DNA from: Alphaproteobacteria bacterium
Lineage (GTDB): Bacteria > Pseudomonadota > Alphaproteobacteria > ATCC43930 > CGMCC-115725
Length of the DNA stretch: 47,072 bases
Direction of reading: 5' to 3'
Assembly: GCA_028866355.1 (NCBI GenBank)
Contig: JAGWIH010000001.1
Coordinates: 1 to 47,072, forward strand
This document shows, piece after piece, positions 1-9,124 of this stretch. The position numbers and the translations under genes are program-made. The notes under the pieces are model-generated. The model was not told the DNA's origin and did no database searches. It worked only from the letters and a program-made list of their open reading frames with translations. Numbering within the stretch: the stretch's first letter is position 1; every line of letters starts with the position of its first letter.

Positions 1-2
1 CG

Positions 3-335
3 CGAAACGTCGCTGACGGTATGGCGATCGCGTTCGCCGATTACAACGCCGCGCGCGGCATTTTCGACACGGCGCGCCGCGTCACTGCCGAGGCGTTCGG
101 CGATTGCGATTTCTGGCTCACGCTGCCGGCGCCGGGCGAAGCCCCGAAAGGCATCGAATCGACCGGCGATCCGGTGTTCAACCGGCTGTGGACGCTGTTG
201 CACGTGCCGTGCCTCACGGTGCCTTGCGGCAAAGGGCCGGCCGGCCTGCCGCTCGGCGTGCAGCTGATCGGGCCGCCGCGCGGCGCGGCGCCGCTGCTGG
301 CGGCCGGCCGTTGGGTCGAGGCGGCGCTGGCTTAA
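3..335 (+). CDS. Amidase-signature family protein, C-terminal part (truncated by window edge)
   Basis: The frame is open from the first bases of the window, so this is the last ~110 residues of a gene that starts upstream. The visible end (FNRLWTLLHVPCLTVPCG, then PLGVQLIGPP) is the typical C-terminal signature of amidase-signature (GatA/AtzF-like) hydrolases, which cleave C-N bonds of amides or carbamates. The Lys-cisSer-Ser triad lies upstream and cannot be seen. The stop overlaps by 4 bases the stop of the convergent methyltransferase gene. A second, complete amidase gene lies at 2697-4082 and probably belongs to the same catabolic gene set. The family assignment is firm; the substrate is unknown. 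Confidence 0.85.
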   Translation, partial: RNVADGMAIAFADYNAARGIFDTARRVTAEAFGDCDFWLTLPAPGEAPKGIESTGDPVFNRLWTLLHVPCLTVPCGKGPAGLPLGVQLIGPPRGAAPLLAAGRWVEAALA

Positions 336-1564
336 CGGCGGGCGCCGGCGCGCCGCTTGTTCGTGCGGCGCGTTGCCGGACGCCTAACCCGCGCCTTGGC
401 CTGCCGTGCCCACAGGGCTTTGCTCGCCAGCCGCGCGCCGGCGGCCAGCGCTTCGAGCTTCGCCCACATGATTTCCGGATGGACGCGGCGGTAGAACGGC
501 CCTTGCGCAAAGCCGCAATCAGTGCCGGCGAGCACCTGCTCGCGGCCGATCAGCTTGGCAAGCCGGACAATGCGCTCGGCAATCAGCTCGGGATGCTCGA
601 CCACGTTGGTCGCGTGGCTGATAACGCCGGTCACCAGAAGCTTGTCCTTAAGATCGACATCGCGCCAGACCTGCCATTCGTGTTCATGGCGCGGATTGGC
701 GCCCTCGATGACGAACGCGCCGACACGCGCTTTGAGCAGTGTTTTGACGATTGCCTTCAACGGCACGTCGGTGACATGCGGTCCGGGCCAGCTGCCCCAG
801 CAGACGTGATAACGCACGCGCGCCGGGTCGATGCCCTTAAGCGCGTGGTTCATGATCTCGATCTGGCGTTCGAGCCAGCGGTGATAGTCCTGGAACGTCT
901 TGGGTGGCACCATGCGGTCGAAGGTGACGGCGGCACGCGCATCGTCGAGCTGCACCAACAAACCGGCGTCGACGATGGTGCGGTATTCGGTGCGCATGGC
1001 TTCGGCGACTGCGGCCTGTAAATCGTCGTCGGTCTTGTAATATTCGTTCTTCTTGTCGGGCACGACGCTCGACGGCGCCGCCACCGGCAAAAATCCCTCG
1101 ACCACGTCGACGTCCGCGAGCGCCGCCTTGAAGTCGTCGATGTCACGCTGCAGCGCCGCCTGGCCGGTGTAGCGGATGGGCCCGACGACGACGGATTCCG
1201 CAATCGTCGCGCCCTGATCGCGGCTGTCCATCTCGGCATAGAAGCCCTTGAAGCGTTCGCGATCGGCGCCGCGCATCCAGGGATTGCCGCCCGCAAACGG
1301 TCGGCGCTCGAACCCGGCGAGCCGCTCGAGCGCGTATTGCGACCAGCTGATTGCCTTGCCGAACTCGCCGTCGCTGACCACGTCGATTCCGGCCGTCGCC
1401 TGCTGTTGCACCACCTCGGCAACCGAGTCCCTCAAACACGCCGCATGCGCGCGCTCGTCGTAAGGCCGGCGATCTTGCTTGGCGCGCAAAAACTCGAGCA
1501 GCCGCGGCGGTCGGATCAGGCTGCCGACGTGGGTCGTGAGGATGCGGTCGATGCTGCGCTTCAC
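332..1564 (-). CDS. MetE C-terminal-like (cobalamin-independent methionine synthase II family) zinc methyltransferase/lyase
   Basis: This 410-residue protein has the single-barrel architecture of the MetE C-terminal domain family, which includes epoxyalkane:CoM transferase-like and methyltransferase-like enzymes that activate thiols on zinc. It starts with the family signature TTHVGSLIRPPRLLEF. Putative zinc ligands are visible as HVCWG (His253, Cys255) and GTDCGF (Cys350). It is about half the length of full MetE because the N-terminal barrel is absent, so it is probably not the housekeeping methionine synthase. The start is GTG, chosen because AGGAG lies 6 bases upstream. It is divergent from the binding-protein gene at 1686 and convergent with the amidase fragment. 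The Lys/Arg-rich tail of ~35 residues is unusual. The real methyl or alkyl donor is unknown. Confidence 0.82.
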   Translation of the reverse strand: MKRSIDRILTTHVGSLIRPPRLLEFLRAKQDRRPYDERAHAACLRDSVAEVVQQQATAGIDVVSDGEFGKAISWSQYALERLAGFERRPFAGGNPWMRGADRERFKGFYAEMDSRDQGATIAESVVVGPIRYTGQAALQRDIDDFKAALADVDVVEGFLPVAAPSSVVPDKKNEYYKTDDDLQAAVAEAMRTEYRTIVDAGLLVQLDDARAAVTFDRMVPPKTFQDYHRWLERQIEIMNHALKGIDPARVRYHVCWGSWPGPHVTDVPLKAIVKTLLKARVGAFVIEGANPRHEHEWQVWRDVDLKDKLLVTGVISHATNVVEHPELIAERIVRLAKLIGREQVLAGTDCGFAQGPFYRRVHPEIMWAKLEALAAGARLASKALWARQAKARVRRPATRRTNKRRAGARR

Positions 1565-1685
1565 GCCGGGCTCCTGACGGCGCGCGGATACGGGGCCTGC
1601 GCGCTCGGCGCCCTTTTGTGCTAGGGATTCAGGTGAACGGCAAGTCCGTCATGCCAGCGCGCCACGAGCGAGTGGGAGGGGGCCC

Positions 1686-2687
1686 ATGCGACGCATTACG
1701 GTTCTTCTGATCGCGGCGTTGTTGGCGGCAATGGGTCCGGCGCACGCCGATCCGCTCAAGCTGCGCATCGGCTGGGTGGTGGTGCCGGCCGAACTCGAGC
1801 CGATCTATTTCGCCAAGCCCGGCATCGCGCTCCACAATGGCAAGTCCTATGAGCTCGAGCCCATCCACTTCGCCGGTACGACGCAGCAGCTCCAGGCGCT
1901 CGGCACCGGCGATCTCGATCTCGCCGACCTGGCCTACTCGGCTGTCGGCGCCGCCATTCAGAACGCCAACATGCGCGATCTGCGCATCGTCTTCGACGGC
2001 GTGCAGGACGGTGCGCACGGTTACTACAGCAACGAGTTCATGGTGCTGAAGGACAGTCCGATCCGTCGGATCGAGGACCTGAAAGGCAAGGTATTGGCGA
2101 CCAACGCGCTCGGCACCGCCGTCGACGTCGGCATGAAGGCGATCGCCTTGCGCCACGGTCTTGAAGACAAGCGCGATTTCACGGTGATCGAGGTCAGCTT
2201 TCCCAACATGAAGTCGGTGCTGCTGTCGCGTAAGGCCGATCTTGCCACCTTCGTGCCGCCGTTCGCTTACGATCCGGAGCTCCGTGCCAAGACGCGCACG
2301 CTGTTCACGATGAAGGATGCGATGGGCGTGACGCAGCTGACGATGCTCACGGCGCGCGAGGGCTTCATCAAGCAGCATCGGGCTCAAATCGTCGATTTCT
2401 TGGAAGATGCGATCCGCGTGATCCGTTGGTACACCGATCCGAAGAACCACGATGAGGCGGTGCAGATCGTCGCCAATTTCATGAAGCGACCGCCGGCGCT
2501 GTTTCAGCAGTGGCTCTTCACCAAGGGTGACGATTATCGCGACCGCAGCGGCGTGCCTGATCTGGTCGCCTTGCAGCGCAATCTCGATACCGAACAGCGG
2601 CTTGGCCTGCTCAAGGAAAAGATCGACGTCCGCAAATACGCCGATCTCAGCCTGGTGAAAGAAGCCGGCCGGCGCGTCGGCCCGTAG
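1686..2687 (+). CDS. ABC transporter substrate-binding protein, NMT1/SsuA-TauA type (copy 1)
   Basis: A 333-residue periplasmic binding protein with a Sec signal peptide (basic MRR, hydrophobic core, cleavage probably after AHA at residue 21). The mature part starts with LKLRIGWVVVPAELEP and contains the NMT1/SsuA-like segments GTGDLDLADLAYSA and IRRIEDLKGKVLATNALGTA, which line the ligand cleft in this family. A strong ribosome-binding site (GGGAGGGGG) precedes the ATG. The protein is clearly paralogous to the binding protein at 5878-6885 (shared LEDKRD, FPNMK, DPKNHDEAV/DQAV, LQRNLDT and YxDLSLVKEA segments). No permease or ATPase is nearby, so the partner transporter must lie elsewhere. 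The ligand is unknown; family members bind sulfonates, nitrate, pyrimidine precursors or aromatics. Confidence 0.88.
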   Translation: MRRITVLLIAALLAAMGPAHADPLKLRIGWVVVPAELEPIYFAKPGIALHNGKSYELEPIHFAGTTQQLQALGTGDLDLADLAYSAVGAAIQNANMRDLRIVFDGVQDGAHGYYSNEFMVLKDSPIRRIEDLKGKVLATNALGTAVDVGMKAIALRHGLEDKRDFTVIEVSFPNMKSVLLSRKADLATFVPPFAYDPELRAKTRTLFTMKDAMGVTQLTMLTAREGFIKQHRAQIVDFLEDAIRVIRWYTDPKNHDEAVQIVANFMKRPPALFQQWLFTKGDDYRDRSGVPDLVALQRNLDTEQRLGLLKEKIDVRKYADLSLVKEAGRRVGP

Positions 2688-2696
2688 GATTTCGTA

Positions 2697-4082
2697 TCAG
2701 GCGAGCAGCGGCGGCACGCCGAGCACGTCGCGGGCTGTGCCGATCGAGCGCTCCGCCGCCAATGCCGCGGCCAGTAACGCTTCCTCTTGCCGCGGTCGGG
2801 CAATGAACTGGAGGCCGACCGGCATTCGCGCCGCGTCGAGGCCGACAGGCAGCGAGATCGCGCACAAGCCGAGATAATTGACCGGCACGGTGTTGCGGGT
2901 GAGGGCTTGGTTGGCCAGCCAGTGGCTGGCAGTGTCGTGAATCGTCGACACTAGCGGCGGCGTCACCGCCAGCGTCGGGGTCGCAATGACGTCGACATCG
3001 GCCAAGGTCGCCGTGACGGACGCTGCTGGCGCCGCCAGCCGCGCCAATCGGCCTCGATAGGTTTCCTCGGGTATGGCCGCGGCGCGAGCGATCACCGGCG
3101 CGTTGATGGGGTCGAGGGTTGTAATCCACGCCGGCAGCTCGCGGTCGAGGAACCGGCGCAGTTCGATCGCCGACACGCCACCGTCGCAGAAGACCGCAAA
3201 CGCAGCAGGGAATTCGGGCACCGTCTTGGTGACCAACCGCGCGCCGGCGCGTGTCAAGCGATCGACCGCGGCTTTCGCGGTCTCGGCGATACCGGGCGCG
3301 CAATTCCTCCACATGGCGTCGTCGATGCCGATGCGGAGGCCGGTCAGGTTCGCGGGCTCGATCGCGCGCGGTGCGCCGGGATCGATGACGGCGTACGCGA
3401 GCGCCGCGTCGGCGACGCTGCGCGCCAGGACGCCGGGCGTATCGAAGGTATGGCTCAACGGCACGATGCCGTCCGTCGACCAGCGGCCCGCCGTGACTTT
3501 GAGACCGACCGTGCCGGTGGCGCTCGCCGGTATCCGCACCGAGCCGGCGGTGTCGGTGCCGAGCGCGATCAAGGCTGAGCCTTCGAGCAGCGCAACCCCG
3601 GCGCCGCTCGACGAGCCGCCGGGCGAGCGCTCTTGTACGCCGTCCCAGGGGTTGCGCGGGCAGCCCCAATGCGCGTTGACGCCGGTTCCGCCGAAGGCGA
3701 ACTCGACCATATGGGTCTTGCCGGTGAAGACTCCCGCTTGGCGGCGCAACGCCGCAATCACGGGGCCATCCTGTTCCCAGCGCGCCGGCAAGCGGCGCGG
3801 GCTGCCGGCAAAGGTCGGCATGCCGGCGACGGCGAACAGATCCTTGGGCGCGATCGGAATTCCGTGCAGCGGGCCGAGCCGGTGGCCGGCGGCGAGCGCG
3901 TCATCGGCACGCTGGGCCATTGCGCGGGCAATGTCCGGCGCCCACAGCGAATAGGCGTGAAGCTTGGCGTCCCATCGTGCGTGATTGGCGATGGCCGCTT
4001 CAGCGAGGTCGCGCGCCGACAGGCGGCGCTCGTCGAAAGCCCGGCCGATCTCGGCAAGCGAAAGCGCGGCCGGTGCGATCAC
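2697..4082 (-). CDS. Amidase (amidase-signature family), complete
   Basis: A 461-residue amidase-signature hydrolase. The catalytic triad is visible: Lys80 in IAPKDLF, the cis-Ser in RSPGGSSSG (Ser157/158) and the nucleophile Ser181 in GTDTAGSVRIPA. The C-terminus carries the same CAISLPVGLD...GLQFIARP type of ending as the fragment at the window start. I chose the GTG at 4082 because it overlaps the stop of the upstream ThDP enzyme gene as GTGA, a classic coupling arrangement. A longer frame to 4160 would run through that gene. It is the last gene of the minus-strand operon 8942-2697 and ends 9 bases from the convergent binding-protein gene. It should hydrolyse an amide or carbamate; the substrate is not predictable. 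Confidence 0.9.
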   Translation of the reverse strand: MIAPAALSLAEIGRAFDERRLSARDLAEAAIANHARWDAKLHAYSLWAPDIARAMAQRADDALAAGHRLGPLHGIPIAPKDLFAVAGMPTFAGSPRRLPARWEQDGPVIAALRRQAGVFTGKTHMVEFAFGGTGVNAHWGCPRNPWDGVQERSPGGSSSGAGVALLEGSALIALGTDTAGSVRIPASATGTVGLKVTAGRWSTDGIVPLSHTFDTPGVLARSVADAALAYAVIDPGAPRAIEPANLTGLRIGIDDAMWRNCAPGIAETAKAAVDRLTRAGARLVTKTVPEFPAAFAVFCDGGVSAIELRRFLDRELPAWITTLDPINAPVIARAAAIPEETYRGRLARLAAPAASVTATLADVDVIATPTLAVTPPLVSTIHDTASHWLANQALTRNTVPVNYLGLCAISLPVGLDAARMPVGLQFIARPRQEEALLAAALAAERSIGTARDVLGVPPLLA

Positions 4083-5830
4083 CCGACGGGCACGTCCGCC
4101 AGCGACGTGACGCGCGCGGTCAGGACGGCCGAGCGGTTCTCCTTGAGCGCGGTGAAGCAACGATCGATCGCTGGCCCGAGCGCCGTCGGCTCGTCGACAT
4201 ATTCGCCGTGCGCGCCGAACGCGTGCGCCAGTTCGTCGAATCGCCGGCGTTCGTCCGGCCTGTCATTCGACAGCTGGGCCTGGAACTTGCCGCTCTCGTC
4301 GGCGACACCTTTGGGATAGACGCGCTGTACCGACGCCTTCACCGCCTGCCAGCCGCGGTTGTCGAGCACCACGGTGAAGATCGGCAGGCTGCATTGCTGC
4401 GACACCGCATAGACTGCATCGGGACTCATGAAATGGAACGAGCCATCGCCGACGACCTGGATGACGCGCCGGTTGGGATGCGCCAACTTGACACCGAGGG
4501 CGATGCCGCCGCTGCCGCCGAGACCGCCGCCGCCGTGCGCGAAATAGGTCAACGGCTTGGTGCGCGGCATCTGGCTAAGCGTTGCCCCGGTATTACGCAC
4601 CGCCTCGTTCACCACGATGTCATCGTGCGTCAGTCGCTGGTTGAGCATCGCGGCGACGTATTCGACGGTCATGGCGTCGCGGCTGCCGGTTTTTGCCGCC
4701 GCGGCGGCCAGCCGCTTGGCCCGCGCGTCGCGCGCCGGCGCCCAGCTCGCAATGCGCGCCCTGACCTTCTGCCGGTAGCGATCGTCGGCGCGCCGCCGCA
4801 CGGCGTCGAGCACCTGCCGCAGCACCGTGGCGGCGTCGGCCTGATAGCGGCGGTCGGTTGCGAACCCCCAAACCGGAATGTTCTCCTTCAGCGGATCGAC
4901 GTCGATCTGGATCCAGCGCAGCGTCCGCGCCCGCGGGTGATCGAGCGGAATGAACGGCACGTCGGTATCGAGCAGCAGGCCGAGGTCGGCGTCCTTGATG
5001 CCGTCGCCGACGTTGAATCCGGCAAAGCACGGTGAGTCATGCGGAATGTTGAGCGTCGCCGGGAAACTCTCGAAGACGCGGATGCCGCATTCGCGCGCTA
5101 GTTCGTCAAGCACGGCGACGCCCTCGGGCTTGCGGCCAATATAGGTCGTAGCGGCGACGGGGTTCTCAGCCGCCATAATTTCGGCGGCGATGGCGTCGGC
5201 TTCTTCGGGCGCGATGCCGCCGGCCTTGACCGGCCCGTATTTGGCCTCCGGAAAGCCCATCACTTTGTCGTCGTCGATTTCGGCGGCGAGGATCTCGCGC
5301 GGCAGCGTCAAATAGACCGGGCCGCGCGGGTCGCTTTGCATCATCGTGTGCGCGCGCCGCAGCACCTCGTTCACGACGACGCCCGACGGCAGCATGTATT
5401 CCCATTTGACGTACGGCCGGACGATGCTGGCCATGTCGTAGGGGTCCTGGACGAAGTGGACGTAGGTGTCGCGCGAGCCGGTGAGCTCGCCGTGGATGGT
5501 GAACGGCGCGCGCCCGGCCATGACCAGAACCGGCAGGCGCGTGCGCGCCAGATTGTGCAGCGCCATCGCCGCGTTGGCGGTGCCGGCATCGACATGCACC
5601 AGCACCGCTTGGCCCTTGCCGGTGGCGAGCGCGTAGCCGCCCGCCATGTGGACGGCGACGTTCTCGTGCGGGCACAGAATCACGCGAGGCGGCCGACGGT
5701 TGGTTTTTTCCCAGCGCGCCAGCTCTTCAATGATCGGTGCGTGATCGGTGCCGAGATTGGCGAACACATAATCGATGCCGAGATCGACCAGCCCCTGCAG
5801 GAGATGATGGGCGGCGGTATGCGTGGTCAT
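4079..5830 (-). CDS. Thiamine diphosphate-dependent enzyme, acetolactate synthase/decarboxylase-like
   Basis: A 583-residue ThDP enzyme of the acetohydroxyacid synthase/benzoylformate decarboxylase superfamily. The N-terminal pyrimidine-binding domain has the activating glutamate in PHENVAVHMAGG (Glu56). The central domain follows. The C-terminal pyrophosphate domain has the GDGSF...DNRGW metal/ThDP motif (GDG 461-463, Asn491). The N-terminal NLGTDHAPIIEEL motif differs from housekeeping IlvB (no GGAILP-type motif) and is typical of uncharacterised 'thiamine pyrophosphate-requiring' proteins. No small regulatory subunit (ilvH) is adjacent, which argues against branched-chain amino acid synthesis. 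Its stop overlaps the start of the amidase gene, and it lies 47 bases after the binding protein. The likely role is decarboxylation or ligation of a 2-oxo acid in a catabolic route. Confidence 0.87.
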   Translation of the reverse strand: MTTHTAAHHLLQGLVDLGIDYVFANLGTDHAPIIEELARWEKTNRRPPRVILCPHENVAVHMAGGYALATGKGQAVLVHVDAGTANAAMALHNLARTRLPVLVMAGRAPFTIHGELTGSRDTYVHFVQDPYDMASIVRPYVKWEYMLPSGVVVNEVLRRAHTMMQSDPRGPVYLTLPREILAAEIDDDKVMGFPEAKYGPVKAGGIAPEEADAIAAEIMAAENPVAATTYIGRKPEGVAVLDELARECGIRVFESFPATLNIPHDSPCFAGFNVGDGIKDADLGLLLDTDVPFIPLDHPRARTLRWIQIDVDPLKENIPVWGFATDRRYQADAATVLRQVLDAVRRRADDRYRQKVRARIASWAPARDARAKRLAAAAAKTGSRDAMTVEYVAAMLNQRLTHDDIVVNEAVRNTGATLSQMPRTKPLTYFAHGGGGLGGSGGIALGVKLAHPNRRVIQVVGDGSFHFMSPDAVYAVSQQCSLPIFTVVLDNRGWQAVKASVQRVYPKGVADESGKFQAQLSNDRPDERRRFDELAHAFGAHGEYVDEPTALGPAIDRCFTALKENRSAVLTARVTSLADVPVG

Positions 5831-5877
5831 GCGAGCCTTTCCGAGGCGATGGGCCGGTGCGACGACGCGCGTGACGG

Positions 5878-6885
5878 TTACTTCAGGCGCGCAGCCGCTT
5901 CTTTGACGAGACTGAGATCGAGATATTTCGACGCGTCGAGCTTGGATTTGAGGAATCCAAGCTGCTGCGCGGTATCGAGGTTGCGTTGCAAGGCGGTGAT
6001 ATTCGGCAGCCCGTTGGGATTGCGGTACTGGTCCTTATGGGTCAGCAGCCAGCCGGTAAAAAGCGTCGGCGGCCGCTTGGTGAAGTCGGCGACGAGCTTG
6101 ACCGCCTGATCGTGGTTCTTGGGATCGAGATACCAGTGCAAGGCGCGCAAGCTGTCTTCCATGAAATCGACGAGCGCGGCGCGGTGCGCCTTGATGAAGC
6201 TGGCGCGCGCCGTCCACAACGCGAATTGGGATTCGCCGACGGCCTCCTTTTCGGTGAACAAGATGTTGGCCTTGTCCATCAGCTCGGGGTCGTTGGCGGT
6301 CAGCACCGTGGCGGTGATCAGCGTGACCTTGTTCTCGAGCAGCGCCGCCTTCATGTTGGGAAACGCGATCTCGACGACGCTGTAGTCGCGTTTGTCTTCG
6401 AGACCGTGCTTCATCAGCATGGCGCGCATGGCGATGTCGACGCCGCTGCCGATGGCGTTGGTGGCCACCACCTTGCCCTTCAAATCCTCGACCTTTTCGA
6501 TGCCGCTCGACTTCAGCACCACGTACGGCTCGGTGAAGTAACCGGGAACGCCGTCCTCGAAATCGTCGAAGATGACGCGCAGATCGTTGACGCCGGCGTT
6601 CTCGATGGTCGTGCCAAAGGTCGGATAGGTGAAGGGCGCAATGTCGAGCTGACCTGCCGCGAGCGCGGTGATCATCGACGGCGTGCCCTGGAAGTGCACC
6701 GGCTCGAACGTATAGCTTTTGCCCAGGTGCTTCGCGATGCCGGGCGGCGCCAGCAGCACCGGCGTCAACTCAGGCGGGCAGGCCACCCAGCCGACGCGCA
6801 ACGGCAGCGGATCGGCCTGCGCCCCCGCCAATCCGACAAGCAATCCGACCGAAGCGACGAAGGCGGATATGACGTGTTTACGCAT
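5878..6885 (-). CDS. ABC transporter substrate-binding protein, NMT1/SsuA-TauA type (copy 2)
   Basis: A 335-residue periplasmic binding protein with a Sec signal (MRKH, hydrophobic core, probable cleavage after AQA at residue 24). The mature start LPLRVGWVACPPELTP parallels copy 1 at 1686-2687, and many blocks are shared (VEDLKGKVVATNAIGSG, LEDKRDYSV, FPNMKA, DPKNHDQAV, LQRNLDT). The ATG has a close GGGGAGGAG ribosome-binding site. It sits inside the minus-strand operon, between the flavin oxidoreductase (102-base gap) and the ThDP enzyme. The two copies differ in the cleft segments, for example LTANDPELMD against VPPFAYDPELRA, so they may recognise related but different ligands. No membrane component is present in the window. 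Confidence 0.88.
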   Translation of the reverse strand: MRKHVISAFVASVGLLVGLAGAQADPLPLRVGWVACPPELTPVLLAPPGIAKHLGKSYTFEPVHFQGTPSMITALAAGQLDIAPFTYPTFGTTIENAGVNDLRVIFDDFEDGVPGYFTEPYVVLKSSGIEKVEDLKGKVVATNAIGSGVDIAMRAMLMKHGLEDKRDYSVVEIAFPNMKAALLENKVTLITATVLTANDPELMDKANILFTEKEAVGESQFALWTARASFIKAHRAALVDFMEDSLRALHWYLDPKNHDQAVKLVADFTKRPPTLFTGWLLTHKDQYRNPNGLPNITALQRNLDTAQQLGFLKSKLDASKYLDLSLVKEAAARLK

Positions 6886-6941
6886 GACTCCTCCCCGGAT
6901 GGGACGGCGCCACTGCCGGACGCTCGCCGCCGCACCGACTC

Positions 6942-6963
6942 AAACCTGAACAGGTTCAGGTTT
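6942..6963. repeat. Inverted repeat between flavin oxidoreductase and binding-protein genes
   Basis: AAACCTGAA-CAGG-TTCAGGTTT is a perfect 9-base inverted repeat with a 4-base spacer. It lies in the 102-base gap downstream of the oxidoreductase stop and about 55 bases upstream of the binding-protein start. It could be a weak terminator or attenuator hairpin (no T-tract follows) or a transcription-factor operator. Confidence 0.5.
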
Positions 6964-6987
6964 CAAGCGCCGTATGGCTGGCGGCCG

Positions 6988-8160
6988 TCAGGCGCGGGCC
7001 CTTTCGTGGCCGCCGGCGGGTAGCCGGTCGCGCAACGCCGGCATGACCTCGCGCGCGAACAGTTCCGTGTTCCGACGCGTCAGGTCGGCGGGCAAGGTGC
7101 CGAAATGCAGATTCGGCAGGACCAGGTTGAAACCGGCGCGGTCCTGATATTCGGTCAGCCGACGCCGCACCGTTTCTGGGCTGCCGCAGATGAACTGGCC
7201 TTGCTCGATAAGCTCTTCCATTGTGCGCCGACGGCCGAGGCTGGCCTTCGCCGCCATGACGCCTTTCATCGATGACAGCGACAGGTAACCGGGCGGCAGC
7301 AGCATCTCCATCGGCATGCGCAGGAATTTGTTGACGAAGAATTCGATATGCGGCTTCGCCTCTTTCAACGCCTGCTCGTCGGTCTTGGCGACATAGGTGG
7401 TGATCGACCAACCAAGCTGATTGGGCGATGCTTCGTAGCCCGATTTGCGTGCTTCCTCGCGATACATGTCCATATAGCGGAACAGCGCCGTCACCGGGCT
7501 GAAGGTCTGCAGGTAGACGTAACGGCGTTCCTTCGCCGACGCCCAGCGGATCGTCTCGCTCGAGCCTTGCGACGGGATCCACACCGGCGGATGCGGCTGC
7601 TGATAGGGCCGCGGCCAGACGTTGACGTAATCGAACTGATAGTACTTGCCCTCGAACGGGAACGGGCCGGGTTGGGTCCAAGCGCGCAGGATCAGGTCGT
7701 GCGCCTCGTGGAAACGGTCGTGGCTCTCGGTCGGGTTGACGCCGCTGGCGTGGTACTCGACGCCGATGCCGCGCACGAAGCCTGCGATCAGCCGCCCGCG
7801 CGTGATGTTATCGAGGATGGCGTATTCCTCGGCCACGGTGAGCGGATTGTTGAGCAGCGGCAGGGCGCGGCCGAGCACCGCGATCTTGACGGTCTTGGTA
7901 CGGCGCGACAACGCGCCGGCCAGCACGCCTGGCGTCGGCATCAAGCCATAGGCCGTCTGGTGGTGCTCGTTGACGCAGACGCCGTCGAAGCCCAGCGCGT
8001 CGGCGTATTCGATCTCGTCCAGATAGCGGTTGTAAAGCTCGGCGCCTTTCTCGGGGTCGTAATTGCTGTTGGGATAAAGCAGCCAGTCGGTGACGTAGTT
8101 CTTGTCGTAATCGGGGTCGAGATAGGCGTACGGCATCAGATGGAAGAAGAAGAATTTCAT
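6988..8160 (-). CDS. LLM-class (luciferase-like) flavin-dependent oxidoreductase
   Basis: A 390-residue bacterial-luciferase-like TIM-barrel protein. The start MKFFFFHLMPY, the segment YADALGFDGVCVNEHH and the downstream LPLLNNPLTVAEEYAILDNITRGRLIAGFVRGIG are diagnostic of LLM-class monooxygenases/reductases that use FMN or F420; in Proteobacteria FMNH2 from a separate reductase is usual. The C-terminal QFICGSPETVRRRL is also typical. I set the start at the ATG at 8160, which overlaps the hydrolase stop as ATGA. A longer frame to 8364 has no family similarity in its first 68 residues. Pairing with an alpha/beta hydrolase suggests oxygenation followed by hydrolysis of one compound. No flavin reductase is visible nearby. 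Confidence 0.9.
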   Translation of the reverse strand: MKFFFFHLMPYAYLDPDYDKNYVTDWLLYPNSNYDPEKGAELYNRYLDEIEYADALGFDGVCVNEHHQTAYGLMPTPGVLAGALSRRTKTVKIAVLGRALPLLNNPLTVAEEYAILDNITRGRLIAGFVRGIGVEYHASGVNPTESHDRFHEAHDLILRAWTQPGPFPFEGKYYQFDYVNVWPRPYQQPHPPVWIPSQGSSETIRWASAKERRYVYLQTFSPVTALFRYMDMYREEARKSGYEASPNQLGWSITTYVAKTDEQALKEAKPHIEFFVNKFLRMPMEMLLPPGYLSLSSMKGVMAAKASLGRRRTMEELIEQGQFICGSPETVRRRLTEYQDRAGFNLVLPNLHFGTLPADLTRRNTELFAREVMPALRDRLPAGGHERARA

Positions 8161-8942
8161 CGGGCGCTCCCCGCGATGAAGCGCATCACTCTCTCGACGA
8201 AGATGTCCTTCTTCTCGACCTGCGGCAGATGGCCGCAATCGGGCACGATTTCGATCTCGGCTTGTGGTAGGCGCTCGGCGAAACCTTGCGCGATCGCGAC
8301 CGGCAGAATCCGGTCTTCGCGCCCCCAGACGATCAACGTCGGCAGCTTGACGCGCTTCAGCCACTTCATCAGCAGCGGGTCGTAGAACCGCGGGTGCCAG
8401 GCGAGGCGCGCGACCGTGTAGATGTTCTTCATCCGAACGTCAGCGCCGGCGGGATCGACTGCGCGCGTCGCCGCCTCGTCGCCCAACGCCTTGTCGTGGA
8501 ACAGCTGTCGGGCCAGCTCGTCGGCCGGCCATAGAAACATGTCCGGCTTGTGGATGCCGGGAACATTAACGCCGGCCGGACCGATCAGCGTCAAAGTCTT
8601 GAGGCGCGACGCGTCGAGCATCGCCATCTCGGCCGCGATCCAGCCGCCGAGCGACCCGCCTATCAAATGGACGCCGGTGAGATTTTCGGCAGCGAGAAAC
8701 TCGAGATAAAACAGCGCCACGTCGTGGATGCCGTCGAGCCATTCGGGCGTATCGGAGCGGCCGAAACCCGGATGCTCAGGCACGATGACGCTGAACTGCC
8801 GGGCGAGATCCTCCATCCAGGGCAGCCATATCCCGCCGCCGCCCGAGCCGTGGAGATAGACCAGCGGCGCGCCGTTGCCCCCGCGCATCACGTGGATGCT
8901 GCAGCCGTGCAGCGTTTCCTTGGTTTCGATGTGCCCCGCCAT
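8157..8942 (-). CDS. Alpha/beta-fold hydrolase
   Basis: A 261-residue alpha/beta hydrolase, the first gene of the minus-strand catabolic operon. The oxyanion-loop motif YLHGSGGGG, the nucleophile elbow LIGGSLGG (Ser97), the acid in WGREDRILP (Asp210) and the base in DCGHLPQVEK (His238) form a complete catalytic triad. The fold resembles C-C hydrolases and lactonase/esterase-like members such as MhpC/NicD types, but substrate class cannot be decided from motifs. Its stop overlaps the LLM oxidoreductase start by 4 bases, so the two enzymes are probably made together. A divergent fumarylacetoacetate-hydrolase-family gene starts 182 bases away, so the intergenic stretch should hold promoters for both directions. 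Confidence 0.9.
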   Translation of the reverse strand: MAGHIETKETLHGCSIHVMRGGNGAPLVYLHGSGGGGIWLPWMEDLARQFSVIVPEHPGFGRSDTPEWLDGIHDVALFYLEFLAAENLTGVHLIGGSLGGWIAAEMAMLDASRLKTLTLIGPAGVNVPGIHKPDMFLWPADELARQLFHDKALGDEAATRAVDPAGADVRMKNIYTVARLAWHPRFYDPLLMKWLKRVKLPTLIVWGREDRILPVAIAQGFAERLPQAEIEIVPDCGHLPQVEKKDIFVERVMRFIAGSAR

Positions 8943-9124
8943 GATCCCGACCGTTCGCGCACGGTTGGCGCCGGGTCATGTCAATGGATCGAGCGGTCGC
9001 TGTCAATCTGCCGTGGCGCGGCTCGTCGAGTATGGGCAACGTGGGCAGGAACCAACGGCAGCGCAAATTTCGCTCTGCAGTCGGCGGTTGGGCGAGTATT
9101 TTGCTTCTACAACCCAGGGGCGCC

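Noticed and set aside
104..1021. A 305-codon plus-strand frame opposite the MetE-C-like gene
   Set aside because: It is antisense to a gene with clear family motifs. Its product is Arg/Ala-rich with no recognisable domain, as expected for a shadow frame in GC-rich DNA.
2647..3669. A 340-codon minus-strand frame
   Set aside because: It overlaps the amidase in a different frame and is extremely Arg-rich, with no family similarity.
5986..7023. A 345-codon plus-strand frame opposite the second binding protein
   Set aside because: It is an antisense shadow. The binding protein has a signal peptide, a strong ribosome-binding site and a paralogue.
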